Numbered from the stretch's first letter, positions 1 to 6,975 are shown. The stretch is 14,958 bases of DNA from an uncultured Eubacterium sp. (GCA_900551945.1 URYE01000070.1:1-14958), one strand, 5' to 3'. Translations and numbers: made by a program. The notes: generated by a model not told the origin, from the letters alone.

Positions 1-53
1 TAAGACACCGCCCTTTCACGGCGGTAACAGGGGTTCAAATCCCCTTGGAGTCA
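1..53 (+). tRNA. tRNA-Glu (anticodon TTC), 5' end outside the window
   Basis: The window opens inside the D-arm region of a tRNA. The anticodon stem is CCGCC (8-12) with GGCGG (20-24), and the loop CTTTCAC puts anticodon TTC at 15-17. The T arm is AGGGG-TTCAAAT-CCCCT, followed by acceptor strand TGGAGTC (46-52) and discriminator A53. CCA is not encoded; CTA follows. The 5' acceptor strand and most of the D arm lie upstream and are not visible. It probably shares a transcript with the tRNA-Cys 17 bases downstream, because the only terminator comes after tRNA-Cys. Confidence 0.93.
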
Positions 54-70
54 CTAATTGAATATTTTAA

Positions 71-141
71 GGCGACATAGCCAAGTGGTAAGGCGTGGGT
101 CTGCAACACCCTGATCATCAGTTCGAATCTGATTGTCGCCT
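71..141 (+). tRNA. tRNA-Cys (anticodon GCA)
   Basis: This is a complete cloverleaf. Acceptor GGCGACA (71-77) pairs with TGTCGCC (134-140), and discriminator U at 141 is the base expected for tRNA-Cys. The anticodon loop CTGCAAC places GCA at 103-105. The T arm is ATCAG-TTCGAAT-CTGAT. CCA is not encoded. One small oddity: the pair closing the anticodon stem (96 with 112) reads T opposite T, so that stem has four good pairs. The gene lies between tRNA-Glu and a terminator. Confidence 0.95.
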
Positions 142-158
142 CTATTTTCTATTTAGTT

Positions 159-191
159 CAGGACATTTAATAAGATGTCCTGTTTTTTTTT
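159..191 (+). terminator. Rho-independent terminator of the tRNA operon
   Basis: A perfect 8-bp stem, CAGGACAT (159-166) with ATGTCCTG (175-182), encloses an 8-base loop and runs straight into about nine T residues (183-191). Its position just after tRNA-Cys marks the end of the tRNA transcript. Confidence 0.93.
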
Positions 192-211
192 ACGTTATAC
201 AATTTAAGTTG

Positions 212-240
212 TTTTAATTAATTCTTATATATGATATAAT
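212..240 (+). promoter_or_regulatory. Extended -10 promoter for the lipoprotein gene
   Basis: TG-A-TATAAT at 232-240 is a perfect extended -10 box. The -35 position, 17 bp upstream, is weak (TTTTAA, 212-217), as is usual when the TGn extension is present. Transcription would start near 247, giving a leader of about 165 nt before the ATG at 412. Confidence 0.6.
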
Positions 241-322
241 TCTTATTAATAGACATAAAGTAGGTGAGCTATTGTATAACTTTATAGTAGTTCATCAGAT
301 TAATTATTCAGAAATGGATACG

Positions 323-349
323 ATGATATTTATGTTATGATAATATCAT
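323..349 (+). repeat. Inverted repeat in the lipoprotein leader
   Basis: ATGATATT (323-330) and AATATCAT (342-349) form a perfect 8-bp inverted repeat around an 11-base loop, inside the predicted 5' leader. No T-run follows, so it is not an intrinsic terminator. It could be an operator or an mRNA hairpin. It is entirely A/T-rich, so chance is possible. No other structure or gene is evident between 192 and 411. Confidence 0.35.
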
Positions 350-411
350 TGTTTAGTTATCATTGAAATAGTTATATGTTTTGGTGATACTTATAGGAAA
401 GGAATTTATTT

Positions 412-1188
412 ATGAAATTAAGAACTAAAAAGGTTATTTATTCGACCTGTTTAGCAATAATGCTTACTATGATTGTGGGGTGTGGTCAGAAGAAAGAAGC
501 GGTTATAACTTACGAGGGAGAGGATATTACGCAGGCTTCAAATGAGTATGAGACATTATCAATTAGTAATGCAGATAAGTTTTCATATAATGATTTAGCA
601 GTTGACAGTGTAAAGTATTTAATGAATGAACAAGCAGTCAAAAATAGTTTAGGAGAACCTATTGCAATATATAATTCTTCTGAAAAGCAGAATACAGAAA
701 ATGTTGTGAAGGAGAAAGTGTATTCATATAATGATTTGACACTTATATTTTCTGAAATTGATGGTGAATATAAGTTGACAGCGGCAGCTTCTGTAAGTAA
801 TCAAGATGTTTTTTCGAGAGGACTTAAAGTTGGAGATAATATAGATAGGGTATATGATTTGTATTATAGGGATGTCAATTGTATGAATAATGAATATTAT
901 TCAGAAGATAAGACTACAGCATTGGGAAAAATGCTTTATGGTAATTTTACAATAGATGCGCTAGATACAATCAAAACTACTAATAAAGTTGAATATGGTG
1001 TTATAAATTATAATGGATATAGTTCATTAGAAACGGCAGCTTCTTATATTATCGAATTCACATATTTTGAGCCACCTTATAAAAATGGATATGCCCAAAT
1101 AGATGATGATTTTGCACAGATGTCAGTAGATGTTGACAGTGATGGCACAATAACGGGAATAAGATGGTATTATTATCCACAAGAGTAG
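412..1188 (+). CDS. Putative lipoprotein of unknown function
   Basis: The 258-residue product begins with a lipoprotein signal: basic MKLRTKK, a hydrophobic stretch, then the lipobox IVGC with the lipidated cysteine at residue 24. The mature protein should sit on the outer face of the membrane. Behind it is an acidic, polar linker (about 25-60). Then come two short segments of similar shape, around LMNEQAVKNSLGEP (about 70-83) and RGLKVGDNIDRVYDLY (about 136-151). These resemble the 'leads to a loop, then Gly-x-Pro' helices of SmpA/OmlA/BLIP-like folds, a weak resemblance only. The C-terminal part is rich in Tyr and Asp and ends in a probable beta strand, GTITGIRWYYYPQE. The start is fixed by AGGAAAGGA at 395-402, nine bases before ATG. 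It appears monocistronic, with its own promoter upstream and about 200 bases before the next gene. I do not recognise a specific family. Confidence 0.85.
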   Translation: MKLRTKKVIYSTCLAIMLTMIVGCGQKKEAVITYEGEDITQASNEYETLSISNADKFSYNDLAVDSVKYLMNEQAVKNSLGEPIAIYNSSEKQNTENVVKEKVYSYNDLTLIFSEIDGEYKLTAAASVSNQDVFSRGLKVGDNIDRVYDLYYRDVNCMNNEYYSEDKTTALGKMLYGNFTIDALDTIKTTNKVEYGVINYNGYSSLETAASYIIEFTYFEPPYKNGYAQIDDDFAQMSVDVDSDGTITGIRWYYYPQE

Positions 1189-1387
1189 ATTTTATAAGGG
1201 ATTATATTGAGTTTCACATAATAAATATTTTAAAAATATTAATTAAGTACATTAAGTTTATTGATACAAAAATAAGTGGGACAAGTAATTTTACGATGTA
1301 ATCAAGAAATATATATTTATATTTTTTGTATTATTATAGAATATTATTAGTATAAAGACGAGAAAGTACGTCAGAATGGAGGAAAAA

Positions 1388-2308
1388 ATGAAACAGACAA
1401 CATTAGTAATTATGGCTGCTGGTATGGGAAGCAGATTTGGGGGAGGAATTAAACAGCTTGAACCAATGGGTCCAAATGGTGAGATTATAATGGATTATTC
1501 AATCTATGATGCAATAGAAGCAGGATTTAACAAGGTAGTATTTGTTACTCGTAAGGATTTACTTGAAACATTTAAAGAAGTAATCGGTAACAGAATTGAA
1601 AAGGTTATTCCTGTTGAATACGCATTTCAGGAAATAGAAGATGTACCAGAAGGTTTTGAAGTTCCAGCAGGAAGAACTAAACCTTGGGGAACAGGTCAAG
1701 CTATCCTTGCTTGTAAGGGTATTGTAACTGACCCATTCCTTGTTATCAATGCCGATGACTATTATGGAAAGACAGCATTTAAGCTTATACATGACTATCT
1801 TGTATCAGACCATAAGAGTGATAAGAAGTATGACTTCTGTATGGCAGGATTTATTCTTGGTAATACATTAAGTGACAATGGTGCTGTTACAAGAGGTATA
1901 TGTGTAGTCGATGAAAATGAACATCTTATTGGTGTAAATGAAACAAGCGGAATTGTAAAGACTGCTGATGGTGCAGCTTGTGATGATGCTAATGGCAATC
2001 AAGTTGCATGTGACCCTAAGAGCCATGTATCAATGAATATGTGGGGCTTTACACCAGATTTCCTTGATGAACTTGAGTCAGGCTTTAAGGAGTTCTTAAG
2101 CAATATTAAAGAAGGAGATATAAAGGCAGAATATCTCTTACCTACAATTGTTGACCAATTAATTAAGTCTAATCAGGCAAATGTATCTGTACTTGAAACT
2201 AAAGATAAGTGGTTTGGTGTTACATATAAGGAAGATAAGCCAGTTGTAGTTCAATCTATTAAAAAGTTAATTGAAGAAGGAAAGTATCCTGAAAAATTAT
2301 ATAAATAA
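1388..2308 (+). CDS. Sugar-phosphate nucleotidyltransferase family protein (NTP_transferase fold)
   Basis: The 306-residue product has the nucleotidyltransferase Rossmann-like fold. The N-terminal glycine-rich NTP-binding loop reads VIMAAGMGSRFGGGIKQLEP (residues 7-26), and a metal-binding-type NADDYYG follows (121-127). The PWGTGQA segment before it fits the nucleotide or sugar pocket. The family transfers a nucleotide to a sugar-1-phosphate, giving an NDP-sugar. The actual sugar and base cannot be read here, and this subfamily has no settled substrate that I know of. An in-frame ATG at 1376 is also open, but GGAGG (1378-1382) sits five bases before ATG 1388 and overlaps the first ATG. I therefore start at MKQTTLV. 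The stop overlaps the ribosome binding site of the Wzz-like gene 15 bases on, so the two are probably cotranscribed. That suits a supply role in surface polysaccharide metabolism, which is inference. Confidence 0.9.
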   Translation: MKQTTLVIMAAGMGSRFGGGIKQLEPMGPNGEIIMDYSIYDAIEAGFNKVVFVTRKDLLETFKEVIGNRIEKVIPVEYAFQEIEDVPEGFEVPAGRTKPWGTGQAILACKGIVTDPFLVINADDYYGKTAFKLIHDYLVSDHKSDKKYDFCMAGFILGNTLSDNGAVTRGICVVDENEHLIGVNETSGIVKTADGAACDDANGNQVACDPKSHVSMNMWGFTPDFLDELESGFKEFLSNIKEGDIKAEYLLPTIVDQLIKSNQANVSVLETKDKWFGVTYKEDKPVVVQSIKKLIEEGKYPEKLYK

Positions 2309-2323
2309 GGAGCTATATTTATA

Positions 2324-4078
2324 ATGAGAAAGTTTTCAAGATGTATACTAATATTATTAGTTGTGTCAATTATAGCTGGAATTGGTGGATATATGTATGA
2401 AAAGGGACAAATTTCACCTGTATATTCATCAACAGCACAGCTTTATGTCGTTCCTGGCGAAGAAAATGAAGCTTCAATAAGAGCGTCAAATGGCGGACTT
2501 AATAATGACTTTATGATTATTTTTACAAGTAATGTAGTAATATCAGATGCACAAAAGACATTAGGAACAACAGAAGATATTTCAAAATATCTTACAGTAT
2601 CTTCACCAGCTAATAGTAATATTGTTGAGATTAAATGTGTTAATGCAGACCAAGATACTGCTAAAAGTTATGTTGATGCAATTGCGCAGACAGCTATAAA
2701 AACTACAAGTATTATTCCAGTTAAGTCAATTCAGATTTTATCAGAGGGAACATCTACAAATGAAGCTATAAGACCAGATTTGTACAAAAAGACTGGTTAC
2801 ATTGTGGGAATTGCGGCAGCTATATGTATTGTATTAGAAATGATAATTCTTCTCATTATAAATGCCTTTAAAAAGCCTGTTGATAATTCAGACGATGAAC
2901 TTGAGTATGAAAGACATTATGGTAAATATGCACAAGATGATGATGAATTAGAAAATAGTGCTAATGGGAAGTCTTCAAAAAAAGATAATAAGCAAAGTAA
3001 ACGAAATAAAAAAGCAGAAAAGAAACAGATGTCAGAAAAGAAAAAAAAGGAAAAGTTCCTTGATGGATTTGACCCAGACAATTCTGATTTCTTTAGCGAT
3101 TATACTGCTAATAATGAAAAGTTAAATAATCTTGATGATGTATTTAAGGATACTGCCGCTGGTGTTGATATTGACAAGCAAGCAACAAAGGTAATTGATA
3201 TAAAAGCAGTTAAGGAAGAATTATCAAAACAGCAGGCAAGTGATAATAATGTAGAAAGTAATGCTACAAAGGAAGATACTGCAAAAGAAACTGTATCAGA
3301 AAAGCCACAGGCTACAGTTGAAAAAGATGTAGCCAAGTCAGTAAAAGAAATACAAGAAGTAGCTGATACACTTTTTGAACAAAGCGAAGAACAAGTTACA
3401 AATGTTCAACCAGAAAAGGAAAATGCTTCTACAGAAAATACAGTTAATAGTAATGATGAAAAACCATTAGAAGAAGTTGTAAATTCAGATAAAGATAAAT
3501 TACTTGAGCAATCAATTCAAAATGTAATTGAGAGTATTGTAGAACAATCAATGGAAGATGCAAAAAGTACTGTAACAGAAGCTGATACTTTAGATAATGC
3601 ACAATTAGACAAAAAAGCAGCTTCTGCTAAAACAGACACATCAGAAAAGCAGACAGATAATTCAATAGAAAGTGCAGTTGATAGTATTGTAGAAAATATA
3701 TCATCAGAAGCAGTTAATTCATCTGAATTGGAAAATGTATCAGAAGGTATATCTGAGACTGTATCAGAAAATTCAACTGAAAATGTGATAAATGATGAAC
3801 TTGATAAAGAAGTTGTAGATAATTTTGGCGAAAGTGAAGATATACTAGCCGATATAGAAAGTCAAGACAAAGAAGAAGATATATTAGCTGATATAGAAAA
3901 AGAAAGTCAAGAAGAAGATATATTGGCTGATATAGAAAATGAAAGTCAAGAAGATATATTAGCTGATATAGCAAGTGGAATTAAAGGTGATATATTAGAC
4001 GATATAGAAGATGATATATTTGAAAAAGAAGATGAGCCAGATATAGATATTGTGGTTCTTGGCAGAATACAAAAATAA
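2324..4078 (+). CDS. Wzz/CpsC-like chain-length protein with long acidic repeat tail
   Basis: The first 180 residues look like a Wzz/CpsC (YveK-type) polysaccharide co-polymerase. There is one membrane helix at about 7-25, an extracytoplasmic domain with the typical STAQLYV start (36-42), and a second helix at about 158-180 preceded by RPDLYKK. Such proteins control chain length and activate a partner BY-kinase in the cytoplasm. Most end soon after the second helix. This one continues for about 400 residues, which by topology lie in the cytoplasm. The order is a Lys-rich stretch (about 216-245), a Glu/Asp/Ser/Thr-rich segment that looks disordered, and then tandem DILADIE motifs (505-566). 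It ends in a short hydrophobic DIDIVVLGRIQK. AAGGAG at 2307-2312 precedes the ATG. The next gene is CpsD-like, the usual partner. The N-terminal family call is fairly sure; the tail's role is unknown. Confidence 0.82.
   Translation: MRKFSRCILILLVVSIIAGIGGYMYEKGQISPVYSSTAQLYVVPGEENEASIRASNGGLNNDFMIIFTSNVVISDAQKTLGTTEDISKYLTVSSPANSNIVEIKCVNADQDTAKSYVDAIAQTAIKTTSIIPVKSIQILSEGTSTNEAIRPDLYKKTGYIVGIAAAICIVLEMIILLIINAFKKPVDNSDDELEYERHYGKYAQDDDELENSANGKSSKKDNKQSKRNKKAEKKQMSEKKKKEKFLDGFDPDNSDFFSDYTANNEKLNNLDDVFKDTAAGVDIDKQATKVIDIKAVKEELSKQQASDNNVESNATKEDTAKETVSEKPQATVEKDVAKSVKEIQEVADTLFEQSEEQVTNVQPEKENASTENTVNSNDEKPLEEVVNSDKDKLLEQSIQNVIESIVEQSMEDAKSTVTEADTLDNAQLDKKAASAKTDTSEKQTDNSIESAVDSIVENISSEAVNSSELENVSEGISETVSENSTENVINDELDKEVVDNFGESEDILADIESQDKEEDILADIEKESQEEDILADIENESQEDILADIASGIKGDILDDIEDDIFEKEDEPDIDIVVLGRIQK
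3836..4021 (+). repeat. Coding tandem repeat: five copies of DIL(A/D)DI
   Basis: The end of the Wzz-like gene encodes EDILADIE three times, then EDILADIA and DILDDIE. They are separated by short acidic or polar spacers (SQDKE, KESQE, NESQ, SGIKG). At DNA level the unit is close to GATATATTAGCTGATATAGA, with silent and near-silent changes between copies. Copy 1 uses CTAGCC where copies 2 and 4 use TTAGCT. The regular spacing of about 10 to 13 residues suggests repeated short helical binding motifs rather than a folded domain. Confidence 0.85.
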
Positions 4079-4095
4079 GTAAAGGCGGGGTTTGA

Positions 4096-4737
4096 ATGTT
4101 TAGTGTAAATGTGGATAAATTGGTCAAAATGACTGTAAAAGAGGCAGAAGACTATTCTCACACAGTAGATACAATTATAAGCAGGATAAAACAAGAAAAG
4201 AGTATAAATGTATCACAAGAAATGAAAATCTCAATCGGTGTTATTGGAGATGGCGTTTCGGCATTTAAGCTTGCTTCAGAATTTTCTAACTTAGGTAAAA
4301 AGGTACTTTTTATTGATGGTGATGTAAGCTTGGATATATTTCTTGGAAAATATAGATTGGGAAAAGAATTAGAGGGTCTTGTAGACTGTATAATGAGTGT
4401 TATTACAGGAGAAACTCTTTTAAAGAAGATATGTGTTACTAACAATCAAAATCTTAATATAATTTTTAGTGGAAATATAGAAGCTTCAGGAACAACAGTA
4501 TCTGGAGTATTCTCAGCAGGAGAGCATTATCTTAAGAAATTTATTAAAGAACTTTTTCAAAAGTATGATGTTATAGTGTGTTTATCTGATGATAAAGGCA
4601 ATATGGCAAAGTATTGTGATACAACTGCGTTGATTGTAGATAGCGATGATTATAACGATAAAAAACAAGTAAAAGAACAAATACAAGCTTTAAGTGATAA
4701 AGGCTGTAATGTATTGGGTGTGATTATTAATGAATGA
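4096..4737 (+). CDS. CpsD/ParA-like P-loop protein with degenerate Walker A
   Basis: The 213-residue product has the layout of a bacterial tyrosine kinase (CpsD/YveL) cytoplasmic ATPase domain: an N-terminal helix (about 7-35), a P-loop strand, the Walker A' motif VLFIDGDV (70-77), and a Walker B-like YDVIVCLSDD about 90 residues later. At the P-loop, where the family has GEGKST, it reads GDGVSA (51-56). The ATP-binding lysine is Val54 and the last Thr is Ala56. The C-terminal tyrosine cluster that BY-kinases autophosphorylate is absent; the protein ends QALSDKGCNVLGVIINE. It is probably not an active kinase and may not hydrolyse ATP. It lies 17 bases after the Wzz-like gene, behind AGGCGGGG (4083-4090), and its end overlaps the sirtuin gene. 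It may be a structural partner of the Wzz-like protein. A general MinD/ParA-like protein is the alternative. Confidence 0.78.
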   Translation: MFSVNVDKLVKMTVKEAEDYSHTVDTIISRIKQEKSINVSQEMKISIGVIGDGVSAFKLASEFSNLGKKVLFIDGDVSLDIFLGKYRLGKELEGLVDCIMSVITGETLLKKICVTNNQNLNIIFSGNIEASGTTVSGVFSAGEHYLKKFIKELFQKYDVIVCLSDDKGNMAKYCDTTALIVDSDDYNDKKQVKEQIQALSDKGCNVLGVIINE

Positions 4738-5449
4738 AGATAAAATACAAAAATTTAAAGAATGGGTTGATACGTCAGATAACATAGTATTTTTTGGCGG
4801 AGCAGGAGTATCTACTGAAAGTGGGATACCTGATTTTAGAAGTGTTGACGGACTTTATAATCAGTCATATGATTATCCACCAGAAACTATATTAAGCCAT
4901 ACATTTTATATAAGAAAGCCAGAAGAGTTTTTTAGATTTTATAGGAATAAAATGTTATTTCCTAATGCTAAACCATCAACAACTCATACAAAGCTTGCCA
5001 AACTTGAAAAAGAAGGTAAGTTAAAGGGTGTTATTACACAAAATATAGATGGCTTACATCAAAAGGCGGGAAGTGAGCAGGTAATAGAGCTTCATGGGTC
5101 TGTGCTTAGAAATTATTGTGAAAGATGTAGGAAGTTCTATGGAATAGAAGCTATTATTAATAGTGAGGGCGTTCCATTATGTCAATGTGGTGGAAATATT
5201 AAGCCAGATGTTGTATTGTATGAAGAAGGGCTTGATGAAGAAAATATAAGCGAAGCTATACGACTTATAAAGAACGCAGATGTATTAATAGTAGGTGGTA
5301 CTTCTTTGGGAGTGTATCCTGCGGCGGGACTTATTGATTATTATAAGGGCAATAAGCTTGTACTTATTAATAAATCTCAGACTCCATATGACAATAGAGC
5401 AAACCTTCTTATAAATGACAGTCTGGGAAAAGTATTTTCAGAAATATAA
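4730..5449 (+). CDS. cobB: NAD-dependent protein deacylase, Sir2/CobB family
   Basis: The 239-residue product is a sirtuin, which removes acyl groups from lysine using NAD and yields nicotinamide and O-acyl-ADP-ribose. The NAD-binding motif GAGVSTESGIPDFR lies at 24-37, TQNIDGLHQKAG at 103-114, the catalytic histidine is H122 in ELHGS, and GTSLGVYPAAGL is near residue 190. The zinc site is Cys130/Cys133 (CERC) and Cys151/Cys153. The second pair is CxC (LCQCGG), one residue shorter than the usual CxxC. The length is typical for single-domain bacterial CobB. The ATG overlaps the previous gene by 8 bases, so translation is likely coupled. No strong ribosome binding site is seen just ahead. Its place after a Wzz/CpsD-like pair is notable, but the substrates cannot be inferred. 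Confidence 0.95.
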   Translation: MNEDKIQKFKEWVDTSDNIVFFGGAGVSTESGIPDFRSVDGLYNQSYDYPPETILSHTFYIRKPEEFFRFYRNKMLFPNAKPSTTHTKLAKLEKEGKLKGVITQNIDGLHQKAGSEQVIELHGSVLRNYCERCRKFYGIEAIINSEGVPLCQCGGNIKPDVVLYEEGLDEENISEAIRLIKNADVLIVGGTSLGVYPAAGLIDYYKGNKLVLINKSQTPYDNRANLLINDSLGKVFSEI

Positions 5450-5464
5450 TATGGAGATAAGTTT

Positions 5465-5647
5465 ATGTTAGTTTATGAAGTTGGAGATATAGTACAATTA
5501 AAGAAGAACCACCCTTGCGGAAGTAAAGAGTGGGAGATATTAAGAGTAGGAGCTGATTTTAAGCTAAAATGCTTAGGCTGTGGACATGAGATAATGCTAA
5601 AAAGGACACTTGTAGAAAAAAGCACAAAAAATATCCGAAAAAAATAA
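5465..5647 (+). CDS. DUF951 family small protein
   Basis: This 60-residue protein fits the DUF951 family (compare YyzM of Bacillus). It has an N-terminal VGDIVQLKKNHPCGSKEWEI, then the turn GADFKLKCLGCGHEIML. Three cysteines (18, 36, 39) and His41 could bind a metal. The C-terminus is basic (KSTKNIRKK). The family is often found close to rpsF in Firmicutes, and here it sits 113 bases before rpsF, so the neighbourhood supports the call. GGAG at 5453-5456 lies eight bases before ATG. It follows the sirtuin by 15 bases and is probably the last gene of that unit. No hairpin terminator is visible after it. The molecular role is not established. Confidence 0.88.
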   Translation: MLVYEVGDIVQLKKNHPCGSKEWEILRVGADFKLKCLGCGHEIMLKRTLVEKSTKNIRKK

Positions 5648-5654
5648 AAAAGAC

Positions 5655-5683
5655 TTGTCAAACCTATACTTTTATGATAACAT
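5655..5683 (+). promoter_or_regulatory. Promoter of the rpsF-ssb-rpsR operon
   Basis: The -35 box TTGTCA (5655-5660), a 17-bp spacer and the -10 box TAACAT (5678-5683) with TG at 5675-5676 make a good extended -10 promoter. The start would be near 5690, leaving a leader of about 70 nt. In many bacteria the S6:S18 complex represses this operon by binding the leader. I looked for the CCG-containing bulged hairpin of that motif and did not find it here. Confidence 0.65.
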
Positions 5684-5760
5684 ATTTTATCGTGATATAT
5701 AATTTCCTTGTTCCTTGAAAGTATAAAGGGACCAGAGACCAAAAGGAGGTAAAACGTAGA

Positions 5761-6048
5761 ATGAATAAGTATGAATTAGCATTAGTTGTTAGCGCAAACG
5801 TTGAAGAAGAAGTAAGAAATACTACAATCGAACAGGTTAAAGATATTATTACTCGTTTCGGTGGTACAATTACAGACGCTGGAACTTGCGAAAAGAAGAA
5901 GCTTGCATACGAAATCCAGAAGATGAGCGAAGGATACTACAACTTCATTAAGTTTGAAGCTGAAGCTACTTGCCCAGCAGAAGTTGAAAACAGAGTTCGT
6001 ATTATGGAAAACGTAATCAGATTCTTAATCGTTAAAGACGGAGAATAA
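5761..6048 (+). CDS. rpsF: 30S ribosomal protein S6
   Basis: The 95-residue S6 protein binds the central domain of 16S rRNA as a pair with S18. The sequence has the family's MNKYELALVVSANVEEE opening, the internal GGTITDAG and KKLAYEIQKMSEGYYNFIKFEA core, and the C-terminal ENVIRFLIVKD. The length is normal. A full AAGGAGGT (5743-5750) stands ten bases before ATG, consistent with high expression. It is the first gene of the S6-SSB-S18 operon. Confidence 0.97.
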   Translation: MNKYELALVVSANVEEEVRNTTIEQVKDIITRFGGTITDAGTCEKKKLAYEIQKMSEGYYNFIKFEAEATCPAEVENRVRIMENVIRFLIVKDGE

Positions 6049-6095
6049 TTATAATGTTTCGCTTAACAACTCTTTTATAGAAGAGGAGAATAAGT

Positions 6096-6551
6096 ATGAA
6101 CAAAGTTATATTAATGGGCAGACTGACAAGAGACCCTGACGTGAGATATTCTCAGTCAGCTACTGGCTCTATGGCAGTTGCTAGATATACATTGGCAGTA
6201 GATAGAAGACGTTCAAGAACAAGTGGTGATAACAGCGAGCAGACAGCCGATTTTATTAGTTGTGTTGCATTTGGTAGAAGTGGAGAATTCGCTGAAAAGT
6301 ATCTCCATCAAGGAACTAAAGTTGTTATTACAGGACGTATCCAGACTGGTAGTTATACTAATAAGGATGGTCAGAAGGTCTATACTACTGACGTAGTTGT
6401 TGAAGAACAAGAATTTGCAGAGAGCAAGTCTTCAGCAGCAGCAAATGGTGCTGCGTATACACCATCAAGACCAGAACCAAGTCAAGCAGCAGGTGACGGA
6501 TTTATGAATATTCCAGATGGCGTAGATGATGAAGGGTTGCCTTTCAATTAA
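6096..6551 (+). CDS. ssb: Single-stranded DNA-binding protein
   Basis: The 151-residue SSB has the OB fold in residues 1 to about 106 (MNKVILMGRLTRDPDVRYS at the start, QTADFISCVAFGRSGEFAEKYLHQGTKVVITGRIQTGSYTNKDG following; conserved Trp replaced by Phe in VAFGR). A flexible Ala/Pro/Ser linker follows, then an acidic tip GVDDEGLPFN. SSB coats single-stranded DNA as a tetramer and recruits repair and replication proteins through that tip. The canonical tip ends in ...LPF; here one Asn follows the Phe. GAGGAGA (6083-6089) precedes ATG. Its place between rpsF and rpsR is the standard order in Firmicutes. Confidence 0.96.
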   Translation: MNKVILMGRLTRDPDVRYSQSATGSMAVARYTLAVDRRRSRTSGDNSEQTADFISCVAFGRSGEFAEKYLHQGTKVVITGRIQTGSYTNKDGQKVYTTDVVVEEQEFAESKSSAAANGAAYTPSRPEPSQAAGDGFMNIPDGVDDEGLPFN

Positions 6552-6569
6552 AATAGGAGGTAATTTTTA

Positions 6570-6833
6570 ATGCCAGAAAAGAAGTCTGAAAGACCAGAAG
6601 GTCAGATGAGAAGAAGACCTATGCGTAGAAGAAAAAAAGTTTGCGTATTTTGTGCAGATGCCAACAAGGCACTTGATTATAAAGATGTTGCTTTATTAAA
6701 GAAGTATGTTTCTGAAAGAGGTAAGATACTTCCTAGAAGAATTACAGGAAACTGTGCAAAGCATCAGAGAGCTCTTACAGTAGCTGTTAAGAGAGCAAGA
6801 CACGTAGCTTTAATGCCATACTCAATCGACTAA
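6570..6833 (+). CDS. rpsR: 30S ribosomal protein S18 (zinc-binding form)
   Basis: The 87-residue S18 has a basic N-terminal extension ([12 protein letters not shown]) and the conserved core [21 protein letters not shown]...[23 protein letters not shown]. It keeps Cys25, Cys28, Cys62 and His65, so it is the 'C+' type that can hold zinc; some bacteria also carry a cysteine-free version for zinc shortage. AGGAGG at 6555-6560 gives the start. It closes the operon, with a terminator 38 bases downstream. Confidence 0.97.
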   Translation: MPEKKSERPEGQMRRRPMRRRKKVCVFCADANKALDYKDVALLKKYVSERGKILPRRITGNCAKHQRALTVAVKRARHVALMPYSID

Positions 6834-6871
6834 TTATTGGTTGAATAGGTAAGCTATTTATAAAGAATATA

Positions 6872-6917
6872 AGAGTTGTGTTTTAGATTATTTAGAGTCT
6901 AACACAGCTCTTTTTTT
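6872..6917 (+). terminator. Terminator of the rpsF-ssb-rpsR operon
   Basis: AGAGTTGTGTT..AGA (6872-6887) pairs with TCTAACACAGCTCT (6898-6911), with one G-T wobble and a two-base TT bulge. A run of seven to eight T follows (6910-6917). Its place after rpsR fits the operon end. Confidence 0.9.
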
Positions 6918-6940
6918 AAACTCACTCAATTTTTGGCTCT

Positions 6941-6969
6941 TTGTCAAGAGTGGGTGGAAAGTTTAAAAC
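6941..6969 (+). promoter_or_regulatory. Possible orphan promoter in the rpsR-gdpP gap
   Basis: TTGTCA (6941-6946), a 17-bp spacer and TAAAAC (6964-6969) resemble a promoter placed just after the rpsR terminator. The -10 is weak. The -35 lies inside GGCTCTTTGTCAA (6935-6947), which also resembles the end of an ISL3-type insertion sequence, so the promoter reading is not secure. Confidence 0.3.
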
Positions 6970-6975
6970 CGATTT

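Noticed and set aside
1376..1387. Upstream ATG for the nucleotidyltransferase
   Set aside because: It overlaps the GGAGG that serves ATG 1388; the family begins at the later Met.
3714..3974. Antisense open frame of 86 codons opposite the repeat tail
   Set aside because: It is a mirror of the DILADIE repeats: a Leu/Tyr repeat with no ribosome binding site. It arises from the codon bias of the acidic repeats.
4730..5449. Sir2 as part of an anti-phage defence system
   Set aside because: It is a short single-domain CobB type with a full zinc site. No defence partner (Argonaute, HerA, TIR, Thoeris-type) is nearby.
5684..5760. S6:S18 autoregulatory leader motif
   Set aside because: The leader contains no CCG and no clear two-stem bulged structure; only weak 4-bp pairings are seen.
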